A stretch of 64,000 nucleotides of DNA, taken from Lepturacanthus savala. Its lineage: Eukaryota > Chordata > Actinopteri > Scombriformes > Trichiuridae. The notes below the pieces were generated by a model. It worked only from the letters and a program-made list of their open reading frames with translations, made no database searches and was not told the origin of the DNA. Positions 10,431-21,471 of the stretch are shown here, one piece after another. A program made the translations under genes and the position numbers. Where the stretch lies: NCBI GenBank assembly GCA_030544235.1, contig CM060464.1, positions 37,416,384-37,480,383 on the forward strand, in the 5' to 3' direction. Within the stretch, counting starts at the first letter, position 1, and the number at the start of each line of letters is the position of its first letter.

Positions 10431-11212
10431 ATACCAATTTTTTCTTTTTCCAAATTTATGGGGATCCAACCTCCACCTGGTCCAGTGGTCAGAAGGTTCT
10501 GATAAACTATCCTAAAAAAACCTGGCATTAAAAAGAATATTAAATGTGTATATGAGCAATAACAGCTGGTAATCGGATCCAAACATTGAATGATTGATAT
10601 TACATGTGAAAGTATGATGATTGTGGGATGGATAAACTTGAGAGATGCATATTTAATCTGTTAATTTGTGTAAGGATTATTATGTCACTCGTGTCTTGGA
10701 GCACTGATATATGTGATGGCTGAATATGTGAAAAGTGAGAGAAGAATTGATCAGGCAGTCAGTATTAGTTGGGATGAGAATCGTGCAGAAAGTGGTTAAA
10801 AATAACCGTATATGTTTGTATTTCTTAACCTCTGAAGTTCTAATCTGATTTTTTCTCATTTTTCTCATTTTTTAGCACAACCTCTCTTTAAAGTATTGTA
10901 AAGGCAAGATAGAATTTCAGCTAGTTGCTATAAATAGATGGTATGTGCCGCTGTACACTTTGACTGCTGGTAGAGTTTGTTGTGATACTGCTAAACTCAC
11001 TGTGGTCTCAAATTTTATGAGATGCCGTTTGTTTGTGTACCATAAAGCAGCAAAAAGTGACAGTAGAATTATGATCTGATAATTAATGCGCTTTGTTTAA
11101 TGTATCTTTAATATATGTATTTGGTAATTAACGTACTTTGTGGTTGAGCTCTGTGTAATGAGTGCAACATGTTACATGTTTAAAACAGTACTGTTTAAGG
11201 TTAAAAAGTACT

Positions 11213-11332
11213 GCCTGAGGTGATAGCCACTTTTGCCTATCGAGGGAGTGGTCCTAGGCTGGGAAAAAGGAGTAAAACGGGTTCTGTCTGAGGTGAGAAG
11301 CCACTTTTGCCTTTTGCGGAGTGGTCCTAGAC
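11213..11332 (+). ncRNA. Tandem leader hairpins (two 47-nt copies)
   Basis: Two copies, 11213-11259 and 11286-11332, are spaced 73 nt apart. Each can fold with an outer stem, an AGG/CCT stem and an inner CCACT/AGTGG stem. The outer stem is GCCT/AGGC in the first and GTCT/AGAC in the second, a compensatory change that supports base pairing in RNA. Their place in the 5' leader suggests a packaging or dimerisation role, which is inference. Confidence 0.65.
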
Positions 11333-12099
11333 AGGAGCAAAATACTGTGGGTACAGTAAACCTGTAAAAAAGGCCTGTGTAAATATATGTATAACCGTAG
11401 AATAAAACATTATAACCATATTATGTACGTAAAATATTATCAGTAAAAGTGTTGTTGTTAAAAAATCATGCATGTGCGTAAACATAAGTAAGAAAAATAA
11501 AAATAACTATCTTCGAAGTGTAAATAAAGTACATTAAAAATTGGCGATAAAAGCGATTAAAGTGTTGTGTGTGTGTGCGTAAAGTAAATATTGTCATAAT
11601 ATTGTCAACTAAGTGTAACTGTTAAAATATAAATTAAAACAGAATAAGCGAAAATTGAGATTAAAATAAAAAATAAGTATTAAAAGTACAATTGTTAAAA
11701 ATATAAATTAACACAGTAAAACAACCCAAGTTATTGTTAAAACATATTTTCATTAAAAGTACAAGCTGTAAAAAAAAAAAAAAAAAAAAAGTACAAACTA
11801 ACACAATAACAAATGTTTTGGATTGTTGGTAAAGTACATTGGTAAAAATGTAATTGTCAAAATATAGACCAACACAACGAAGTAATCATTATAAAAGTAT
11901 ATCCGGCACATAAAGTATTAAATTCGTTAAAATTTTTATCATTACTAAAAATTGTGATTAGTGTGCGCAAAATCAGTCCTGTATTGACCAAGGCTGAGGC
12001 AGTAGGGAGGAGAAGCTCAGGTAAAAATTACAAATTGAATAATTAACTAATTAAGTAACCACAAAACTATAAAGGGTCGCTGTAGACAACCATAGGACA

Positions 12100-13624
12100 A
12101 TGGGAGCCAGCAAAAGCAAACAAACAAATGAAGTAACGCCTGCAAAGTTGATCATCATCACTCATCCAACAAACAGGCGAAAAATTCAAAAATGCATGAG
12201 AAAATGGCATCAAATGACATCGGGCCAAAACCGATGGCCCCTTGAAGGTAGCTTTGATCCTAGTCGGTGCGATAAAGTGGAGGAAGAGCTAAGAAATAAA
12301 GATAAAAAATATGAAATAACACAATTAAAGAAAAAACAAAAATGCGGAGCAAAGAGATATCCTGCAATATTTCAGGCTGGAAGCCAGCCGAAGCCCAACA
12401 ATGCATAGAGACATAGACCTCAGACCACCTCCGTACAACCCAGGTAGAGTGGGGCAATTTCTCATGGCAGATGAGGATGAAGCGGATGGGAGAATCACAG
12501 GAAGGATAAGGATAGAGGTAAAAGAAGTAGGTAGGGGAACAGACCCAGAACAATGTGACAAAGGACAAGGTGCGGGCCCCTCAACATCACAAACACATTC
12601 AGATGGGAAAACACCTAAAAAGGCACTATGTAAGAGTACGAATGGAAAAAGAAGGGAAAAAAGAAGGAGGAGGGATGAGGAAGAAGAATGGCAGTACAAA
12701 AACTTGCTAAAATGTACCCCATATCCCAAATCTCCACCATCAAAACACTCACGGAAACAGGAAAATGGGGACCAGTCACCACCACAGTCTGATGATGAGT
12801 GCCATAACTCAGATGAGGACAAGGGGGCAGAGGAGAGTAAAGATCTTTCAGTTTACCTTGAATCAAAGCAGGTGAGCGACGCAGATGAGAGCGAGGACAT
12901 AGAGTCGGATAGCGGGGATTCAAGCAGGAGTCAACCTCATTCCCGTGAGTATGCAGCATCAACCTCGCCAAATAAAGCCAAGTCCTCACAGGTGCTAGAT
13001 GTAAACTTGCAGGTGGAAAATGAAACCCCAAGCCAAGGGTTGAGGTTGCGAAGCGGAACAGTGGTGGGACGCCCGTCTCCAATGCTCCCACCCCATGAAA
13101 AAATGTGCCCTCTTCTAACCAAAGGACCCAGAAACACCTACCGGTATGTGCCTTGGGCGTTCATGGATATGATAACACTTGCAGGCAAATTAACCCCATT
13201 ATCAGATGGAGCTAACAAATGGATCGAGAAGCTTGAGGAGATCACCGGAGGGATTAAGCTGGCAGGTGGTGACGTCAAAGCGTTGTTGATGAAGACAGCG
13301 GGACAGGCAGCCACCATAGAGATATTCGAAACCGCCGGATACTCAGGAATGATAACCTCGCACAACTTTGATGGTGTGTCCTTCGACAAGATGCGGACTA
13401 ACGTATGGAAGGCCCTGAGAGATAAGTATCCATCACGCATGGATCCGGCCAAATTGGAGAGAGAGTGTTTAAAAGACAGTGATAGTCCGTCACAGTTTTT
13501 ATGTGATTATCAGAAAATGTGGAAAAATGAGACTGGGAGTGAATGGAATGACAATGAGTCAACTAGAGCTTTGTTCATGTTATATGTAAAAATGCCATGC
13601 CAAAAGAGGTGCAAGCCAAGTTAA
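12100..13624 (+). pseudogene. gag: ERV1 gag, matrix to capsid
   Basis: The first frame (12100-12408, 102 residues) starts MGASKSK, an N-myristoylation signal typical of retroviral matrix. The second (12401-13624) carries a PPPY late-domain motif about 10 residues in, a long acidic and Ser-rich linker, and a helical capsid region from about codon 235. A +1 shift between 12310 and 12400, near A-rich runs, separates the two. A further shift near 13590 moves the end of capsid into the frame that starts at 13597. Gag would form the particle and bud through the PPPY motif. Reading frame assignment is by continuity of protein character. Confidence 0.8.
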
Positions 13625-15288
13625 ATGGGGTAGTGGGACTGATGAAAATGGATTGGCCTGTATTCTCTGAACATATAATTCATTATGTAAATGCACCTAG
13701 AGCTGAAAAACAGGCCCTGGAAGACCAGAGCAAGATGCTGGCTACTAAATTGACCCAGCTGCAAATAGGTGAGCTGGCAAAGCAGAAGAAAGGAGAAAAG
13801 CCTAAACACCAAGCGTCAGTAAGTGTGGCGGCTCCGGAAACAGAGGGAGGACATGCGGAAGGAGGGGTAACACAAGCACCCATGATTACACCCACAATGT
13901 CTCAACCTCCTGTTCAACAAACAATGCCTGCTGTGCCTCCTGTTTTTCCTATAGCACCACCCGCAGGCCAGAACCAGACACCACAGATACCCCCAATCCA
14001 TGTGCACCTCAACCAAGGAGGAGGTATCCAGCCACCCATGGACGGAAAAAGACGTGGTGGCCCACCCACAATAAATGTAACTCTGTACAATCATCATCAT
14101 CAGTTCATGATAGACACAGGAGCCACCTACTCCTGTATAGGAAAAGACGGAGCCCACCTCCCCCTCTCAGCTTCAAAGATTCGAACAGTAGGCTTCTCTG
14201 GGAAAACACAAATAGTACCTATGACTAAGCCGGTTCCGTTAGAAATAGGAAACAAGATAATTTACACATCACTGTTGTATTCGGCACATACACCTATTAA
14301 CCTCCTGGGAAGAGATGTGTTATGCAAATTAAACGCCAAGATCAAATGTACACCGGATGGTATCTACTTTGACGTAACAGATGATCAGTCCAGTGACATG
14401 TTTGTACCCATGATGCCTCTAACAACTCCTACAGAGTCTCCACAGATATTAACCAGAGACCCAGAAGCTCAAGTATTCTGGATGAAGCTGACAACACCGA
14501 ACTCTTTCCTGTACCATGAATGGGAAGCATGGAGACCACTGGTAATGAATCACTATGGCATGGCTAAAGAGCCAACACTCCCACTTCATTGCACCATGTT
14601 CTATGACAAAGATCAGTCTCAGGAAGATTATGAGAAATGTTGGGATGAAAATGTTAACAACAGAACTGCTGTCATCCAGTATGAAGACATCATAGTGGGA
14701 CTGCAAGGAGCAGCAGTAGCGGTAAAGATACAGGACGATGTCAAAGACTGGTTCCAAGTTCCCAACTCAACACCTCATGTCACTCTTTTGATTGCAGATG
14801 ATTATGAGTCACACGACTTAGGACCCATGATAAAAGCTGCAAGACAAATCAAAGAATGGACTCCCACAGACTGTCAGCAAGTCAGCTTTTCTTCAGATGG
14901 CGTGTTTTTCAAAATCACCTGCACACATGCTGATGAAGCTATAGCAGAAAGAGTTAAATTACATAGGGAAAGAGCTAGGCAAATGCTAATAGCTACAGAA
15001 CACCTAGCACTATTGGAACAAGTCCCCTCACAGTTATGGTCACAACACAAAACAGATGTAGGTTTAGTAAAATCAGCTGAACCACAGAAATTTCATGTAA
15101 AACCAGGAATTAGGTTACCTTATCAAAGACAATACCCCCTCAGACAGAAGGCTATTGAAGGTATAAATCCCATCATAACAGGACTCGTGGAAGCAGGAGT
15201 CCTAATAAAATCACAAAGTGAATGTAACACTCCAATCTTTCCCATCAAAAAGCCAAATGGTGACGATTATAGGTTAGTGCATGATTGA
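13597..15288 (+). pseudogene. pol: ERV1 gag C-terminus, protease, 2H-like domain and RT start
   Basis: One 563-residue open frame. Residues 1-60 continue capsid. About 60-150 are basic, then Pro-rich. A retropepsin follows with the active site MIDTGAT at about 170-176 and a LLGRDVL block near 223-229. Residues about 287-455 form the extra domain described separately. RT begins near residue 490 and stops at a TGA (15286-15288) within the LVHD block, where RTs normally continue. There is no CX2CX4HX4C knuckle and no gag stop between capsid and protease, so gag and pol are fused in this copy. Either a deletion removed nucleocapsid, or the family lacks a knuckle. Confidence 0.85.
14455..14965 (+). 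other. 2H phosphoesterase-like domain between protease and RT
   Basis: About 170 residues that do not belong to protease or RT. Residues 331-333 of the frame starting at 13597 read H-C-T in LHCTMFYD. Residues 394-396 read H-V-T in TPHVTLLI. Two H-x-T/S motifs, each in a hydrophobic strand, with the second preceded by Pro, are the catalytic signature of the 2H family (LigT, AKAP7, nidovirus NS2, rotavirus VP3 C-terminus). The 63-residue spacing is shorter than the roughly 75-90 usual in that family. Both motifs are intact here. The substrate cannot be read from sequence; 2H enzymes act on 2'-5' or cyclic phosphodiesters. A dUTPase is excluded by the absence of its motifs. Confidence 0.6.
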
Positions 15289-18200
15289 AGGCCAATTAAT
15301 GCTATTGTAGCTGAAGAAGCACCTGTTGTTCCTGACCCACACACATTGTTATCTAACATACCACCAGACACAAAGTGGTACACGGTGATAGATCTGTGCT
15401 CAGCATTTTTCAGTGTTCCAGTTCACCCTGATTCTCAATATTTATTTGCCTTTAATTATAAAGGCCAACAGTTCACGTACACTCGCCTTCCACAAGGGTT
15501 TGTACACTCTCCCTCCATCTTTAATCGTGTTCTAGCAAAGGATCTTAGTCATTTGGACATACAGTCAACTACACTCATATGTGGATGTCATTTTGATATG
15601 TTCTAACTCCAAGGAACAGTGTGAAAAAGATTCTATCACTGTATTGAAGTCCCTGGCAGAAGGTGGACATAAAGTAAGTAAGAAAAAGCTACAATTCTGT
15701 CAGAAGTCGGTAGAGTATTTGGGCAGACAGCTGTGTGGGGACAAAAGACATATTGCTCCCTCCCAGTTGGAAGCCATCAGTAAAATGCCAAAACCTCAAA
15801 CTGTTGGTCACATGTTGTCTTTTCTCGGAATGGCAGGCTATAGCAGACCCTGGGTTTGTGATTACGCTCTCAAAACAGCCCCATTAAGGGCCTTGATCCG
15901 CACAGCAGGACAAGGACAACAGTCAGCCCGGCTGCAGTGGACAGACGAGGCAGAGGGGGCGTTTCAGCTGCTGAAAAAAGATCTCCAAACTGCCCCGGCA
16001 TTGGCCAATCCAGACTACAGCAAACCATTCCATCTATATGTGGCAGAGAAGCAAGGGTACGCATGTGCAGTGTTGATGCAACAAACGCCAACATGTAAAC
16101 AACCAATTTCTTATTATAGTACAAAGTTAGACAGTGTGGAGGAAGGGCTGCCACCCTGCTACCAGGGGCTAGCAGCAGCCGCCTTTGCATATAAAAAGGC
16201 CTCAGTGATTACTATGGGCCATCCTGTATTCTTATACACCTCACATCAACTGCATGCAATGCTCACAAGCCCACGGTTTGTGATAACCCAAGCTCGACGA
16301 ACAGGTTCTGAGATCCTACTTTCAGGACCAGACCTGACGGTACAGAGATGTACCACAATAAATCCGGCCACAAGAATGGTATTGCCAACGGAAGGTGTGC
16401 CTCATGACTGTCTTAAAGAGACAGACACCTTCATGAAAGTGCGGGATGATTTATACAATCACCCAATTCCGTCCGACCTGACCTTGTTCGTAGATGGTTC
16501 ATGTGTCAGGGGTGAGACGGGGAACAGGGCAGGGTTTGGAATAGTCCAACTCAATCCAGATGGCACTTTCACCAAAGTTCAATCAGTAAGTTTGGATCAG
16601 CCCTGTTCCACCCAATTAGCTGAAATTAAAGCATTAACAGCAGCATGCAAATTAGCAGCTAATAAAAAAGCAACCATCTACACTGACAGTGGATATGGCT
16701 ATGGGGTATGTCACATAAACGCAAGTATTTGGAAACAAAGAGGATTTGTTCGTACTGATCGTACCCCAGTAGCACATGGACAAGCAGTAATTGAACTTAT
16801 ACAGGCTATGCAACTTCCAACCACACTAGCCATAGTTAAATGTGCACCACATCAAAATAGCACTTCGCCAATCGCTGTAGGAAATAACTTGGCAGATGAG
16901 GCAGCAAAGGAAGCAACAGGCCAGGTAGTACAAGGACCAATTCTGTTTGAAGAAGATTGTGCACCTATAACAAACCTTGCATCTCTGATTGAAGCACAGA
17001 ATAAGGTACCGGAGGCAGAAAAACGCCTGTGGGTCCAAAGGGGAGCTGTTCGGACTTCGCACCCCCACAACGGATTGTGGCGGAGTTGTCGGGGACATTT
17101 TGTTCTACCTATATCACTGTTGCCCATTGCTATTAAGAAAATGCATGAACCTGATCATTGTTCCAGGGCACAGGTTGTGAGGAAATTACAAGCAGTGTGG
17201 TGGTCCCCATATATGACACCCATGGTTGATAGAGAACTTGCTCTTTGTCCCCATTGTCCGAAATATAATGTGCGTAAAATGTTCACTCAACCTTTGGCTC
17301 ACATTCCCATGCCAGATGGTCCATTCCGACATCTGGTCATGGATTATGTAGACATGATTGATCGGGTGCAAGGTAAAAGGTATATGCTTGTGGTCGTTTG
17401 CAGGTTCAGCAGGTGGATCGAGGCATGTCCCACCACTAGTGCCGATCACAAAGCCGCGGCAAAGTTCCTTTGTAAAGAAGTTTTTCCCAGGTTTGGAATG
17501 CCAGGCACTATTTCATCTGATAATGGTCCACACTTTGTCTCAAGAGTAATACAGGAAATGTTCAAAATCCTAGGGATCAAGCAGAAATATGGGTGTGTTT
17601 ATCACCCACAGTCTCAGGCTTCTGTTGAACGCGCTAATGGCATTTTGAAGACCAAAATAGCTAAGATTATGGCTGATTGTGATGGTAAAATGACATGGGT
17701 AGACGCATTGCTCCTAGCTTTAATGGCCATGCGGTCGCAAACTAACCGACTAACCCATCTAACCCCTCATGAAATGCTCACAGGAAGACCCATGCCCCTC
17801 CCACAAACCAGAGGACCTCTGGAGGGGCCAGCTATCGCACAACTAGAACGTGAGTTGGGTGAATATCTGCGTGCTTTAACTCAAATCCACAGACTTGTGT
17901 TTCAACAGGTAAAAGAAGCCCACTGGAAGGACGAGGCGCACATCCCAGTTGACGTGCGTGACGTCCAAGTTGGTGACCAGGTGTTCATACGGGTGTTTAG
18001 GCGTCAGTGGAACGAACCCCGTAGGGAGGGACCTTTTAAAGTCGTACTTACCACCCCCACTGCCCTAAAGGTCGAAGGTAAGCCCTTCTGGTTCCATAAG
18101 AACCATTGTACCCGCCATAAACCTCCCGACCCGCCTGGGCACTTTCCAGGCCCGTCGGAGTCTGAGCATGCTGATAGGGCGGTGCAAAGCCTCCCTCCTG

Positions 18201-18610
18201 CTACTGGTTCCAGCCATTCTCCCGCCTCCCCACATTCGGAATCACTCCCTCCACATGGAGAAAGGAGGTCTGCACGGCTGTCGGCCCGCCGTCAGCAGAG
18301 GTTACAGTCAAGTGAGTCCGAGCGTTCTGACACTGCCGATTCGCCTGCTGGGTGTGATGAGCCTCCTGCTGATGCAACTGGTTTTGCAGGCCAGACGCGG
18401 TCTGAGGAGGCTCCAACGACTGCTGACGAACACCATTCACAACACACACAGAGCTCTGATGGTGCTGTGGCAGGCACATCACATTGCTCAACACCTGCAT
18501 GCCCGTCACCACTTCCTACACAAGCTGAAACGCCGGGCTCCTACGGCCCGCAGGCGTTTGTATACCCACCCACGCCGGGGCGGGACTGGCTTTCCTCTGA
18601 TTCAGATTAG
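15289..18610 (+). pseudogene. pol: ERV1 pol: RT, RNase H and integrase
   Basis: The first part (15289-15606) has RT palm blocks such as LPQGFVHSPSIF, then loses frame about 10 nt before the active site. The next frame (15581-18610, 1009 residues) starts with an active site reading YVDV, so the second catalytic Asp is replaced. RNase H (about 16475-16915) keeps its D-E-D-D residues. Integrase keeps the HHCC zinc module (HEPDH near 17143, CPHC near 17249), the DDE triad (D in VMDYVD, D in SSDNG, E in SVERAN) and a gammaretrovirus-like C-terminal domain near 18000-18110. A Ser/Pro/Ala-rich tail of about 160 residues follows, unusually long for integrase. Confidence 0.9.
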
Positions 18611-20343
18611 TTGCATGATGATGTTAACCCTTTGCGGATTAACAACGGGGGAAGTCTTAGTATTAACTACACCTAATCCTAACATAGCTACCACACAAAA
18701 CACATTAGATACATGTGCCTTGGCAATGATTACACTAGCTACTAACAAGGGGATAGTAGAATGGGAAAATCAAACATATAATGCATGTCAAAGCAGATAT
18801 ATATGATTATGTACTGGCAGAAGAAATAGGAACCAAGTCAGTGGGTAAGCATTGGCTGGGGTATCCTCAAAGCACGGACTGTCGTGAGGAAGGGACGGTG
18901 ACCATTCAGGTAAAATGTAACAACACAAAGTGTCAAAATGAACAAACAGGACAGGTAATGACGAAAAGAGAAGCCAAAACTAAAGTAAGATTAATGAATA
19001 GAAGAGAGAAAAGAGATTTGGACAAATTAAGAACATCACATTGGGAAACAAATATGTTTCAACAATGGATACAGTATTCAGCAAAATCTATGTTTGAAGC
19101 AAAAAAACAGAAAAAACGAGACTGTATTGCCTGTTACAATGCTAAAAAAACTACCGCAGTTTAGGTCATTACCAGGAAGTCAGATAGGGGGCTGTCCAGA
19201 TATTTCCAGGTGTTTTCCCCTCTGTACTATGCACATGGCAGGAGACTTTCCGGGTTGGAGTAAAGATAAAAAGGTTTGCCCAAGAATACTGTCACATAAC
19301 AATTATGAGGAAATAGGAGTAGCGCCCCCTGTGGTGCACAAACCTGATAATATTGTTTTTCCGTTCTGCATAGTACGAGGAAAATAATTGGAAAAGGTCG
19401 CTCGGAGAACATCAGCAGTAATGACGGATGCGGATTAATTGGTGAGATGCAGCAACATAACCTGGTACCCAAAACTCCCCGAGTTTTAGATCTGGGAAGT
19501 GGAACAAAGCCACTGGGGGATATTTTTTGAACATGCGAGGCAAATGTCACCATGATACCACATTTACCAGCAAATTGGACGGGCATATGCGCCCCAGTAA
19601 TGTTAACAGGACAACTATCTTTAATCACACAGAAAGAAGATACAAATCAAACACACCCCAGAATTAAGAGAAGTACCAATAAAGCTCACAATTGGGAATG
19701 GGACTGGAAAGCCTCAGACGAAATTTATATCACCTGGGATCAAATCCCTTTGGGTGTACCTGAGGACCAAACTGCTTTAGCATCGGCCTGGATAATATCC
19801 GGAAGAGGTTGAGGACTTATCCCAGTTGCAGGACAGTTCAGTAATGCCCAATATATAGCTCGTAATAGTCGCTGGGTAAATCTCTTATGGTACAATCAAC
19901 AAAGATTTATGAACTTTACGATAAAAGGGGTGTCGTTAATTCGGGAACAACTGCATGCTACATCAATGATGACCTTACAAAACAGATTCGTCATAGAGTC
20001 ACGCATGGCAGGGGATCAAGGAATTTGTGACGAAATTGGGGAAGAATGTTTCACGTTAATCCCAATGCACACTGGTACTAATGGTAGTTTGACTGGAGTC
20101 TTAAAGGAAATGAAACGACTACGGGAAGAACATGTAAGGAATTCTAATTGGAACACACAAATTAAAAGCTTCTGGGACTGGTTGGGAAAATTAGGATTGT
20201 TGAATTATTTAAAAATGGCCGGGATGGTACTGGGAGGAATTATACTGGTGGTGTTACTGGTGGTCTGCTGTGTCATACCCTTGCTCCGTGTTCTGATGTC
20301 ACATGTTTTTGAAAGCATAACAGGACAGTTTCCAGTAATATAA
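18168..20343 (+). pseudogene. env: ERV1 env, gamma-type, broken
   Basis: The frame opening at 18168 overlaps the pol tail by 443 nt. It gives an Arg-rich leader, then a hydrophobic CMMMLTLCGL stretch near 18610 that could be the signal peptide. Surface subunit pieces follow in shifted frames: 18781-19164, 19094-19387, then 19552 on, with a probable slip in the A7 run near 19143. A furin-type site RIKR lies at about 19660-19671. The TM part has an LQNR...GICDEIGEEC block (CX6C) near 19977-20052 and a membrane anchor at about 20200-20310. A TGA at 19810-19812 interrupts TM. The protein would mediate receptor binding and membrane fusion; this copy cannot. Confidence 0.85.
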
Positions 20344-20524
20344 ATGCAATTTGAACCAGAAACAGAAAAACGCATAGACCTACGAGAATGGAAGGTAGGC
20401 AGATAGGGATACAATGGTCACCGCCCACTTCCCACAAGGTACGTATTGTAAATATTGTAAAATAATGTAATTAGAGAAATCGGTAGATAATCATATATAA
20501 TGCTGTAAATACTAATCACCGTGT

Positions 20525-20535
20525 CCCCATCACAG
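20525..20535 (+). promoter_or_regulatory. Probable splice acceptor for the 3' ORFs
   Basis: ccccatcacag|act lies 5 nt before the ATG-rich start of ORF X. A pyrimidine stretch and CAG fit an acceptor. With the donor at 10425 it would give a short-leader mRNA for the 3' ORFs. Confidence 0.5.
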
Positions 20536-20539
20536 ACTG

Positions 20540-21469
20540 TTGGAAATGGCAGAGGCTTTCCTAACTGGACCTCAAGCGACCATGGATGCTTGGCAGGGTC
20601 CCAGCTCTAGCAGAGAGGACAACACACACACATCAGTAGGAACACAACATCTAGCTGCAAGCACACATGTTCCAAACAGGCACTCCGGTGAATCACAGCG
20701 GGACGAGAGATACTTCATCCCTATCCATCCACCAGAGGGATCAGGATGGAGCCGTTTCCGCATAGCACCCCTGGAGACTCCCGCGACACATCTGGCTGAT
20801 CTAAACGTGGTCCAGTGGTCAACAACCTCCCCCAAGCCAGAGCCCAGCTCCAGCAGCCCAGGGGATCCAGAGGACCAAGGACAGCTGCCAGAGACCGATG
20901 ATGACCTGCCTTCAATAACAGTTCTTCTACAAAATAGCCCGCCACTACCCAACAAACCACCGTACCTCACCGTTGGTCCCAAAGATGTTGCTCAGTTATC
21001 CAGATACCTGGTCCGTCCTTTTGAGCAATACACCTGTCTCGAAGATCTTTGTTGTGAAATAGGTGACATGACCACCATAACTTACTCCTCCATGCAAGAT
21101 GGTCTGTCAGAAATGGCCCGTAGACAAGTCCAGAAGATCAGGCGCCTGGCATATAATCGCAGATATACTGGAAGACTGAAAGAGATGCAGAAGGAAATCG
21201 AAAAACTGACACATGAGCTGACTCATGCTCAGCATGAAGCTAGCACACTACAGAAGAAGATGGGTGAGGTACAAACTGCTTACGAGCAGGCACATCAAAC
21301 CATATCACAGCTGCAGCAGTCCAATGCCACCCTGATCAGATTCTGCAAGACAAAACTGTACCAACAAGCTACTGCAGTTAATGGACTAGAAGCTACACTG
21401 AGAAGGGGGGTGGTGGGAAACGCCCTTCCTCAGCAGGGATCCTACAAGCCCCGAGCAGGGGAGCAGTAA
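20540..21469 (+). CDS. ERV1 accessory ORF X, 309 residues
   Basis: An intact frame downstream of env; I do not recognise its family. The first ATG is at 20540 and a second in-frame ATG at 20546 is equally possible. Residues 1-150 are Ser/Pro/Thr-rich and acidic, and look disordered (SSSSPGDPEDQ). Residues about 150-205 look folded, with Cys and aromatic residues. Residues about 215-285 form a clear heptad-like coiled coil rich in Gln, Glu and Leu. There is no signal peptide or membrane segment. It is probably nuclear or cytoplasmic and oligomeric. Its place after env matches the regulatory genes of spumaviruses and epsilonretroviruses, but no homology is claimed. It has no lesion, unlike gag, pol and env. 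Confidence 0.7.
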   Translation: MEMAEAFLTGPQATMDAWQGPSSSREDNTHTSVGTQHLAASTHVPNRHSGESQRDERYFIPIHPPEGSGWSRFRIAPLETPATHLADLNVVQWSTTSPKPEPSSSSPGDPEDQGQLPETDDDLPSITVLLQNSPPLPNKPPYLTVGPKDVAQLSRYLVRPFEQYTCLEDLCCEIGDMTTITYSSMQDGLSEMARRQVQKIRRLAYNRRYTGRLKEMQKEIEKLTHELTHAQHEASTLQKKMGEVQTAYEQAHQTISQLQQSNATLIRFCKTKLYQQATAVNGLEATLRRGVVGNALPQQGSYKPRAGEQ

Positions 21470-21471
21470 AA

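Larger units (their letters stand above)
10332..12099 (+). other. ERV1 untranslated leader
   Basis: 1.77 kb with no gag-like coding. The LTR is followed by attgagccagccaggagg, which does not match a usual 18-nt tRNA primer site starting TGG, so the primer is unclear. The middle holds two paired hairpins. From about 11390 on the sequence is very A-rich, with A20 at about 11771-11790. Such a long leader is unusual; it probably carries packaging signals. Confidence 0.7.

Noticed and set aside
10252..10515. 87-residue frame across the ERV1 LTR end and leader
   Set aside because: Overlaps LTR sequence and the splice donor, has no protein features, and is differently continued after the other LTR copies.
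12325..12822. 165-residue minus-strand frame rich in Ser and Leu
   Set aside because: Antisense shadow of ERV1 gag, whose purine-rich codons leave the other strand open.
14455..14965. dUTPase as an explanation for the extra pol domain
   Set aside because: None of the dUTPase motifs are present; the two H-x-T motifs fit 2H phosphoesterases better.
15346..15606. Independent small gene
   Set aside because: It is the RT palm of ERV1, in frame with the sequence before the TGA at 15286.
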